A stretch of DNA of 56,027 bases. Source: Lachnospiraceae bacterium (GTDB taxonomy: Bacteria; Bacillota; Clostridia; Lachnospirales; Lachnospiraceae). The notes under the pieces were generated by a model. It was not told where the DNA came from, did not search any database, and saw only the letters and a program-made list of their open reading frames with translations. Position 1 is the first letter of the stretch. Every line of letters starts with the position of its first letter. Positions 1 to 6,449 of this stretch are shown here, one piece after another. The position numbers and the translations under genes are program-made. The DNA lies in the NCBI GenBank assembly GCA_024692955.1, contig JAILLW010000075.1, positions 1-56,027 on the forward strand, given 5' to 3'.

Positions 1-284
1 TGCGCGGAAGCTACTATGCCGGGAACGACTGCATATATGCAAAAGGTTGTAACAAACGCCACGTTTGCGGGGATGATGTCTGTCCTATGTACTGCTATGC
101 ATGTACTAAAGACTGTCATGAATTCTGCAACGAATATGAAAGTAAAAAATGTCGTAGCTACAACAGACCTCCTTATGTACGCAATCATTGCGAGAACCGC
201 CGTTATTGCGAAGATGACAAGTATTTTTATGACGCTAAGGTCGCAGATAAAAGTCATAAAGTCCCGCCTCGCATTCTTAATTAG
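1..284 (+). pseudogene. IS30-family transposase remnant (partial, truncated)
   Basis: The reading frame is open from the left edge and ends at a TAG at 282-284. It encodes a Cys-rich segment with several CxxxC-type pairs, a PPYV motif and a following DKYFYDAKVAD stretch. This pattern matches the Cys-rich region between the N-terminal HTH and the DDE catalytic domain of Firmicute IS30-like transposases. A functional protein would continue for about 200 more residues into the DDE domain. Here it stops shortly after the Cys-rich part, so this is a decayed fragment. One position that is usually Cys after PPYV is Arg. It is the only plus-strand gene in the window. The N-terminal part lies outside the window, so an intact 5' half cannot be excluded. 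Confidence 0.65.
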
Positions 285-382
285 CCGAAAATGAAAGAAT
301 TTCAAGATGTAGATAAAAGAATGATCCGAAATGCACATAATGCGTCGGTAAACCTCAAGACATGGTATTGTGCAACATTTTA

Positions 383-442
383 CAGGGCCCTTGGGAAGAT
401 CAAACGGATAAATACAAATGTCAACCTTCCATAAGGGCCCTG
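383..442. repeat. imperfect inverted repeat between IS30 remnant and esterase gene
   Basis: The arm at 383-398 (CAGGGCCCTTGGGAAG) is the imperfect reverse complement of 426-442 (CTTCCATAAGGGCCCTG), with about 27 bases between. Neither strand carries a T-run after the structure, so it is not a clear intrinsic terminator. It lies in the 243-bp gene-free stretch between the transposase remnant and the end of the esterase-GH43 gene. It may be an insertion-sequence end or a weak bidirectional terminator. I see nothing else in 285-527. Confidence 0.4.
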
Positions 443-527
443 ATCCATCAATTATTCACCGTCTAACCCTTTTCCATCTGCTTGCCGTCAGCATCTTTTC
501 CGATAATCGGATTCAGCTGCTTATCTT

Positions 528-3284
528 TTATCCGTGCAGGAATTCGAAACTGTTCAGGCAGCCGTTCCCGGTTCCTCTAAAGGTAAGATATAACGCCGAA
601 ACGCCGTCAGGGATCGTGAATTCCGAAGAGGATTCGGTCCAGACATCACGGAAATCCACTTTGATACGTCCGAGTACTTCGCCGTCATAACTGTTTCTTA
701 CCTCGAATTCACCGGCAAAGTATCCTTTCGTCCGGATCTTCAGACCGGTAACCCCTTTCAGATCGAAGTATTTGAAGCCGGCTGTCACCTTGTCGTGGAT
801 CCCGTTAAGATATCCCGTACACTGAACTCCGTCTCCGCCCTCCTGTGTCACATAAGGAGCGCCGCCTTCGCCCACATAGACCGAATGCTTTTCATCAAAG
901 AGATTGCACAGGATGTATGCGGGATACTCTCCCCTGTCGCATAAAGGACCTCCGTTTAATCCGCAGGAAGTGATCTCCGCCTGACAGATCTTTCCGTTTT
1001 CGTCAAAGGACAGCTTTTCCGCGCAGCCCTGCCTCGCGTACCAGGTATTGTTCGTATGACGATGATAGAAAATGTACCAGTCGTCGTTGATCTTTTCCAT
1101 GCTTCCGTGGTTATTGGCACCGTAAGCCGTGGCAACATCGGCTTTCTTGTAACTGTCGATACCGAGATCCGTGTTGCTTACGATCACACCGCCGTAGGTG
1201 AATTCCCCGTCCGGACGGTCGCTGGTCGCATAGCACAGTTCATGCATAACCTGCGAAGAATAGATGAAGTAGTAAAGATCTCCGCGTTTCCGGATGGACG
1301 GAGCTTCAAAGAAAGCATGTCCTTCATAGGGCGTTCCCGCAGCATAGCATGCGCCGGGTGCCACAATACGGGGCGGAGCAAGCACAGTCAGCATATCCTT
1401 ATCAAGGATCGTGAGCATCGCGCCGTGACGGGACTTGTCGCCATGTCCGCAGAATCCGGTAAAGAGATAAACCTTTCCGTCTTCATAAAGAACTCCGGGA
1501 TCAAACTGAGGCTCATCACCCTCACGATCGCCGAGAAGCGTGCCGTCCGGATAATGCACATTGCCGAGATACTCAAATCTTCCTGCCGGTGTATCACAGA
1601 CAGCTACGGATACAACGCTTACTTTATCAAGAACATAATACAGGTAATATCTTCCATCCGCTCCCTTCGCCACATCCGGAGCGTACAGGCACATGCTTCC
1701 GTCTCTGTTAAGAGGATCCGAAGTCTTCGGATAGATCACTCCCTCATAGCGCCAGTCGGTAAGATCATTTACATCGGCCGACCAGCAGACATAATCGTTC
1801 ATACAGAAGACCTGTCCGCCGAAGCGGTCATGAGAACCGTATACATAGACTCTTCCGTCGAAAACATAAGGCTCTCCGTCCGGGATATACTCCCAGGAAG
1901 GAAGATAGGGATTGAAAGCCTGACGGTCGCGGACAGGCGCTTTTGAAAGAACGGGACCAACGCTCTCGAAGCTCATCATGCTTTCCTCATTCTTCGTAAA
2001 AGGCTTCCATTCGGGAAGAGAAAGATTCTCATCATCAAATCCGTTCGGATCGCCGGTTTTTACGAAGTTTGCGAAATAGTCGGCCATCTGTCTGGCAAGA
2101 TCATAATGATGCCCGCGGAACGGACGCCAGCATTTCTCCAGATTTTCAAAGAAGAACCAGAGGTCCGAGGAATGGAAGCAGCCCGGATGATCCCATCCCG
2201 GCATATCGGGACCGAAGCAGTACATATAAAGGCTGCTTTCACGCTTTTTAAGGGCATCGCGGAAGGTGTCCGATACGGATTTTTCCACCACATTCTTCCC
2301 GTTGATAATGAATTCGTCCTTCGTATATCCTGCAATGACAGGCTTGTCGGAGAAAGTCCCGTCTATGAACTTGTCCACGGGATCGCCCGTGTTGAACTTC
2401 TCATCCTTGAACGGCGCGAACAGCTTATGGGTTTTGATATATTCGACGTATTTATCTCGGATCAGGATCGCGTCCAGTTTTCTTGCTTCCGAAAGATCCT
2501 TCACACCGAGAAAGGCAAGGAACTCCTCTCCTTTCTTCTCCGCCTTTTCAAGATCAAGCGGCGTGAAAAGACCTTCCTCATCCGGCATCTCATTCCGGAC
2601 GATCCCGCTTAAGACAACGGCGCCCCGTACCATCGCCGCGCTTTTCGGATTCGCCATCTGCTGCATTACGGAATTTCCGCCTGCCGACTGGCCGGCGATG
2701 GTGATCTTTTCGGGATCTCCGCCAAAAGCGGCAATATTCCTGTTTACCCAGGCAAGTCCTGCCTGCTGGTCAAGGAGTCCGAAGTTTCCGGGGGCTTCCG
2801 TATCTTCTTTTGTGATTTCGGGATGCGCCATAAAGCCGAGTGGCCCTACACGGTAATTTACGCTTACAACGATGATCCCCCGGGATGCGAGGCGTTCTCC
2901 GTTGAATTCCATTTCGGCCGTATAGCCGCACTGATAGCCGCCTCCGAAATACCAGAGGAGTACCGGCAGCTTCTCATCCGCCTTTTTCGCGGGGGTCCAT
3001 ACGTTAAGATAAAGGCAGTCTTCGCCCATGGGGATTTCGGGATCCACATGCCATTCCCTGCAATAGATGTCCGTTCCGAGACCCGGGGTTTCCTGAACCG
3101 AGATCGGGCCGAAGGTGAAGCAGTCTCTTACACCTTCCCAGTTTTTCGCGGGGACCGGCGCATGCCATCTTAAATCGCCCACAGGCGGTTCGGCAAAGGG
3201 AATCCCCTTATATACAGTTATCCTGGGGTCATTCCCCGGCAGGCCTCTGACACTTCCGTTTTCCGTTTTTGCAGTTCTTAACAT
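528..3284 (-). CDS. carboxylesterase type B - GH43 glycosidase fusion protein
   Basis: This 918-residue protein joins two enzymes. Residues 1-450 are a type-B carboxylesterase: oxyanion-hole FGGG at 113-116, nucleophile elbow GQSAGG with Ser200, probable acid Glu324, and His371 in a FHSSDL motif. Residues 455-780 are a GH43 five-bladed propeller with probable catalytic Asp469 (IPDGEPYVF), Asp537 (YAPD) and Glu660 (FFEAPS), plus a late NNHG motif. Residues 800-918 look like a CBM6-type beta-sandwich. There is no signal peptide, so it should act in the cytoplasm. I infer that it removes ester groups from, and then hydrolyses, imported xylo- or arabino-oligosaccharides. The ATG at 3284 has a good AAAGGAG site and overlaps the end of the VanZ-like gene (ATGTTAA), so the two are translationally coupled. 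The exact substrate cannot be read from sequence. Confidence 0.88.
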   Translation of the reverse strand: MLRTAKTENGSVRGLPGNDPRITVYKGIPFAEPPVGDLRWHAPVPAKNWEGVRDCFTFGPISVQETPGLGTDIYCREWHVDPEIPMGEDCLYLNVWTPAKKADEKLPVLLWYFGGGYQCGYTAEMEFNGERLASRGIIVVSVNYRVGPLGFMAHPEITKEDTEAPGNFGLLDQQAGLAWVNRNIAAFGGDPEKITIAGQSAGGNSVMQQMANPKSAAMVRGAVVLSGIVRNEMPDEEGLFTPLDLEKAEKKGEEFLAFLGVKDLSEARKLDAILIRDKYVEYIKTHKLFAPFKDEKFNTGDPVDKFIDGTFSDKPVIAGYTKDEFIINGKNVVEKSVSDTFRDALKKRESSLYMYCFGPDMPGWDHPGCFHSSDLWFFFENLEKCWRPFRGHHYDLARQMADYFANFVKTGDPNGFDDENLSLPEWKPFTKNEESMMSFESVGPVLSKAPVRDRQAFNPYLPSWEYIPDGEPYVFDGRVYVYGSHDRFGGQVFCMNDYVCWSADVNDLTDWRYEGVIYPKTSDPLNRDGSMCLYAPDVAKGADGRYYLYYVLDKVSVVSVAVCDTPAGRFEYLGNVHYPDGTLLGDREGDEPQFDPGVLYEDGKVYLFTGFCGHGDKSRHGAMLTILDKDMLTVLAPPRIVAPGACYAAGTPYEGHAFFEAPSIRKRGDLYYFIYSSQVMHELCYATSDRPDGEFTYGGVIVSNTDLGIDSYKKADVATAYGANNHGSMEKINDDWYIFYHRHTNNTWYARQGCAEKLSFDENGKICQAEITSCGLNGGPLCDRGEYPAYILCNLFDEKHSVYVGEGGAPYVTQEGGDGVQCTGYLNGIHDKVTAGFKYFDLKGVTGLKIRTKGYFAGEFEVRNSYDGEVLGRIKVDFRDVWTESSSEFTIPDGVSALYLTFRGTGNGCLNSFEFLHG

Positions 3285-3799
3285 TTCCGATCTCCTTTCG
3301 ATATTCTTTTTATATGTAAGCGATCAGCGCTTAAGATGCATTTATACCCGAGAGCGCATCCGATCAGCGCTCCAAGACTGTCAACCAGAAGGTCCGTCCA
3401 CTCAAATGCCCGTCCCGGAACGAAGATCTGATGGATCTCATCCGATAAGGCATAAAGAACAGCGACAAGGAAGGCGATCAGCCGGATCCTTATGCCTCTT
3501 TTCCCACAAAGGCCTGTGATAAGAAACGCATCCGCAGTGATCAGAAATCCGAGTATCAGATACTCCATAAGATGCGCTATCTCACGGATGGATGGATCGA
3601 TCTCACTTACCAGCGACTCTTTTTCTTCCTTTTCAAGATCATTGAAATCCCTGAGCGTAAACTGTCTTATGATCATACTTATGGCAGAGGAAAACACGGT
3701 GGATTCGTCGGAATCCTTTGAGGACATATAAAAGATCGATCCCATCTGGGCAAATGTGAGCAGAAGGCAAAGAATAAGAAGTCCCTTTCGTATGCTCAT
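3278..3799 (-). CDS. VanZ-like membrane protein
   Basis: This is a small membrane protein of the VanZ family (about 173 residues from the ATG at 3799). It has an N-terminal membrane segment, a central H-L-M-E-Y-L motif followed by a hydrophobic helix, and the characteristic ALSDEIHQ-x-FVPGR and D-x-x-x-DS-x-G-A-x-x-G motifs, then a last membrane segment. VanZ proteins are linked to low-level teicoplanin resistance and envelope biology, but their biochemical role is unknown. An in-frame GTG at 3829 would overlap the carboxypeptidase stop (GTGA) but has no clear ribosome site. The ATG at 3799 has a distant AGAGGA, so I prefer it weakly. Its neighbours are a D,D-carboxypeptidase upstream and the esterase-GH43 gene downstream. 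Confidence 0.85.
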   Translation of the reverse strand: MSIRKGLLILCLLLTFAQMGSIFYMSSKDSDESTVFSSAISMIIRQFTLRDFNDLEKEEKESLVSEIDPSIREIAHLMEYLILGFLITADAFLITGLCGKRGIRIRLIAFLVAVLYALSDEIHQIFVPGRAFEWTDLLVDSLGALIGCALGYKCILSADRLHIKRISKGDRKC

Positions 3800-3825
3800 C
3801 CGGGAGTTTTTTCCTCTTGGCGCGG

Positions 3826-4803
3826 TCACTTTGCCGCCGCCAGCTCCAGAAGCTTCGTCATATAGGAATAAAGATCATCCCGGCTTCCGGATTTCATGAT
3901 AATGCTGATATAGGGATTTGATCCGGTATCTCTTGAAAGAAGGATCAGACAATGTCCTGCCGCATTTGTAGTCCCTGTTTTCCCTCCGATCACCGTGATC
4001 CCGGAAGGAGCTTTGGTATTCCCCGAAAGATAGTAATTCGTGGTCTCTACATTTGCTTCTTTTTCCTTTCCGTCCTTCGTATGATACACCGTCTGATAAT
4101 CACGCATATGTATGATCTCATTAAAGAGTTCATAGCGGATAGCATCGTTCATAATCAGATACAGGTCGTAAGGGGTCGTATAATGGTTTTCATCGGTAAG
4201 ACCGTGCGGATTTGAAAAATGCGTATTTGTCGCTCCGATCGCATGCGCTTCCTCGTTCATCATATTGACGAATTCATCTACGGAACCCCCGACGCCTTCC
4301 GCGATGAGAACGGCAACATCGTTCGCGGAATAGATAAGAAGGAGGTGCAGGGCCTGATCGAGGGTCATTGTATCCCCGGGTTTTAGTCCGATCATCTGTG
4401 CACCCTCTTCCGTGATCTTTACATTCTCGGAAGCGGTGAGAAGATCGTCGGGCTGGCCGTTTTCAAGGGCGATGACCGCGGTCATGACCTTTGTCAGGGA
4501 AGCGGGATTCAGTGTTTCGTGAATATTCTTTGCGTAGATCGTGTTCTTTGCGTTCAGGTCAAAAAGGCCCGCGGAAGTATGGTCGGATAAGCCGAGTTCT
4601 TCGGGTGTAATGTCCGAATCAACGACACAAAGATCCTCCGCGAAGCCTGTTGCGGAACGGATCTCGTTCTCCTTATCGACAATACGAAAACTGCTGATCG
4701 GAGAATCAGCAGTATAAGGCATATCATATTTGGTACTGCAGCCGGTAAGGAACAAGCAGACACACGAAAGAATTGCCAAAGCGGCCTTATTTATACATTT
4801 CAC
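3826..4803 (-). CDS. D-alanyl-D-alanine carboxypeptidase, lipoprotein type (S11 family)
   Basis: This is a serine-type D,D-carboxypeptidase that trims the terminal D-Ala from peptidoglycan stem peptides outside the cell. All three penicillin-binding motifs are visible: SxxK (ASLTK), SxN (YSAND) and KTG (GGKTGTT). The N-terminus is a lipoprotein signal with lipobox LTGC, so the enzyme should be anchored by lipid. Classical PBP5 proteins instead use a C-terminal amphipathic helix, and the PBP5 C-terminal beta domain appears to be absent (total about 325 residues). I chose the GTG at 4803, with AGGAG 12 bases upstream; a TTG at 4827 in the same frame is also open. The gene start overlaps the end of mgsA. 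It is probably cotranscribed with the VanZ-like gene and fits the wall-synthesis cluster upstream. Confidence 0.87.
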   Translation of the reverse strand: MKCINKAALAILSCVCLFLTGCSTKYDMPYTADSPISSFRIVDKENEIRSATGFAEDLCVVDSDITPEELGLSDHTSAGLFDLNAKNTIYAKNIHETLNPASLTKVMTAVIALENGQPDDLLTASENVKITEEGAQMIGLKPGDTMTLDQALHLLLIYSANDVAVLIAEGVGGSVDEFVNMMNEEAHAIGATNTHFSNPHGLTDENHYTTPYDLYLIMNDAIRYELFNEIIHMRDYQTVYHTKDGKEKEANVETTNYYLSGNTKAPSGITVIGGKTGTTNAAGHCLILLSRDTGSNPYISIIMKSGSRDDLYSYMTKLLELAAAK

Positions 4804-5182
4804 GCCACTCAAAATCTCCTCTGTCAAGGGATTTGATCATGATCTCGGCAGATGCCAGATTCGTTGCGATCGGGATATTATGCACATCGCAGAGCTTCAT
4901 GACATTATAGATATCCGGTTCATGCGTTTCTTTCGTAAGCGGATCCCGGAGAAAGATCACGAGATCGATCTGGTTGTGCTCGATCTGGGAACCGATCTGC
5001 TGCTCTCCGCCGAGATGCCCCGCCAGGAATTTGTGGACGTTCAGATTCGTGACCTCTTCGATCAGCCTCCCGGTGGTTCCGGTGGCATAAAGATCGTTCT
5101 TGCTCAAGATCCCCCGGTAAGCGATGCAGAAGTTCTGCATCAGTTTCTTTTTTGCATCATGCGCAATCAATGCGATATTCAT
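4787..5182 (-). CDS. mgsA: methylglyoxal synthase
   Basis: This 131-residue cytoplasmic protein is colinear with MgsA, which converts dihydroxyacetone phosphate to methylglyoxal and phosphate, a bypass that frees phosphate when sugar phosphates accumulate. The phosphate-binding ATGTTG motif (residues 33-38), the FLRDPL segment, and the HEPD motif with the catalytic Asp (D90, equivalent to E. coli Asp101) are all present. The other catalytic Asp, E. coli Asp71 in GGDQQ, is Glu60 here (GGEQQ), a conservative but notable change. The ATG at 5182 follows a GGGAG site. The gene sits between rodA and the carboxypeptidase; this proximity need not mean a functional link. Confidence 0.93.
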   Translation of the reverse strand: MNIALIAHDAKKKLMQNFCIAYRGILSKNDLYATGTTGRLIEEVTNLNVHKFLAGHLGGEQQIGSQIEHNQIDLVIFLRDPLTKETHEPDIYNVMKLCDVHNIPIATNLASAEIMIKSLDRGDFEWREMYK

Positions 5183-5231
5183 AAATGTGCTCCCGTAAAG
5201 AAATACCCGTTCAACCCCTAAAACGTTTTAT

Positions 5232-5237
5232 ATTATA
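5232..5237 (-). promoter_or_regulatory. candidate -10 box upstream of mgsA
   Basis: Read on the minus strand, TATAAT lies about 50 bases upstream of the mgsA start, inside the AT-rich rodA-mgsA gap. No good -35 hexamer is found at the usual 17-base distance (TATCAT), so this is a weak promoter call. Confidence 0.35.
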
Positions 5238-5296
5238 CTTTATTTTGCACAAAAATGATACCCTTGATGACAAAAAAATGCGAAAAATCCACAAAA

Positions 5297-6445
5297 TCAG
5301 AGATCGAAATCAAAACCGGAGGACTGTACGGAACGGTCAACGACCTGTTTGTACTGAAGACCGACGTTCAAAACGAATCCGATCTCAAGGAATGACGCGA
5401 TAAGCGATGTCAGACCGTAACTTACAAAGGGAAGCGGAAGCCCCGTATTCGGAAGGAGGAAGGTCACCACGCCGATGTTGATAAAACTCTGAAACCCGAT
5501 GTGCGTTCCGACTCCGGCCGCGATGATACGGCCCGCCATATCCTTGGCCCTTAGAGCGGTCCGGAAGCATTCGATCGTAATGAGAAAGATGAGAATGATC
5601 ACCGTACTGCAGCCGACAAAGCCGAACTCCTCTCCGATTACCGCAAAAATGAAGTCGGTCTGCTGCTCCGCTATGAAATCCGCGTTTTTGACGGAATAGA
5701 TCTCATTGTTCCGGTATCCTTTTCCCAGGAGCTGTCCTGAGCCTATGGCCATCTCGGAATAGGTCTGCTGATAGCCGATGTCATTAGCGGTCGCTTCCTT
5801 GTTGAAAAAGGAAAACAGACGGTTTTTCTGATATTCGGAAAGGATCTTCTGATCCGGCTGCATAATGAGATAGATCAGGATCGCGAATACCGGCAGGACA
5901 ACGGCCAGAATGCCCGCAATGGTCTTAATGCTTAAATTGCCGATCACCATAATACTGGCAAAGATGACACAGATCACCATTGTCGTTGAAAGGTCCGGCT
6001 GTTTGAATACGAGAACCGCAGGGACCGCGAAAAGGATAAAGGAAGCAAGGACGCAGAGCAGAGAATTGAACTGCTCTTCAAAACGGTTGATAAAGGCTGC
6101 AAAGAACAGAATGATCAGAAGTTTCGCAAGCTCCGACGGCTGAAACTGTATCCCCAGGATCTTCAGCCAGCGCTGCGCATTATTCGCTTCTTCGCCGAAA
6201 AAGATAACCGCCACAAGAAGTATGGCATTCACGATATAGATCGCCCAGTAGAGCTTCAGAATGATACTGTAATCAAAAACCGAGAGAATGAGCATCAGAA
6301 AGGCACCTGCCACCACGCCCCAAAGCTGACGTGACTGCAGGGATTCATCCGCGCTTCCCACCGCAAGGACGCCGATCACGGCAAGGGCGATGGTGAATAT
6401 GAGAAGTCTGAAATTGTAATAACGGATATGATACTTTTGAAACAT
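5297..6445 (-). CDS. rodA: rod-shape SEDS peptidoglycan glycosyltransferase RodA
   Basis: This 382-residue polytopic membrane protein of the SEDS (FtsW/RodA/SpoVE) family has about ten hydrophobic segments. The family signatures seen are FQPSELAK, GIG-type loop sequences, and the C-terminal PNTGLPLPFVSYG motif. RodA polymerises lipid II into glycan strands of the lateral wall, working with the class B transpeptidase PBP2. The gene follows pbp2 by only four bases and closes a mreB-mreC-mreD-pbp2-rodA series, which supports RodA rather than FtsW or SpoVE. The ATG at 6445 is preceded by AGGAAG. No strong terminator is visible downstream before mgsA. Confidence 0.93.
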   Translation of the reverse strand: MFQKYHIRYYNFRLLIFTIALAVIGVLAVGSADESLQSRQLWGVVAGAFLMLILSVFDYSIILKLYWAIYIVNAILLVAVIFFGEEANNAQRWLKILGIQFQPSELAKLLIILFFAAFINRFEEQFNSLLCVLASFILFAVPAVLVFKQPDLSTTMVICVIFASIMVIGNLSIKTIAGILAVVLPVFAILIYLIMQPDQKILSEYQKNRLFSFFNKEATANDIGYQQTYSEMAIGSGQLLGKGYRNNEIYSVKNADFIAEQQTDFIFAVIGEEFGFVGCSTVIILIFLITIECFRTALRAKDMAGRIIAAGVGTHIGFQSFINIGVVTFLLPNTGLPLPFVSYGLTSLIASFLEIGFVLNVGLQYKQVVDRSVQSSGFDFDL

Positions 6446-6449
6446 CTTC

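Noticed and set aside
456-530. Protein-like frame continuing past the esterase-GH43 stop in another frame (about 23 codons, minus strand)
   Set aside because: It could be a frameshifted C-terminus, but the fusion protein already ends after a complete beta-sandwich, and so short a stretch may be chance.
5183-5296. Terminator after rodA
   Set aside because: T-runs are present, but I cannot find a stable hairpin before them on the minus strand.
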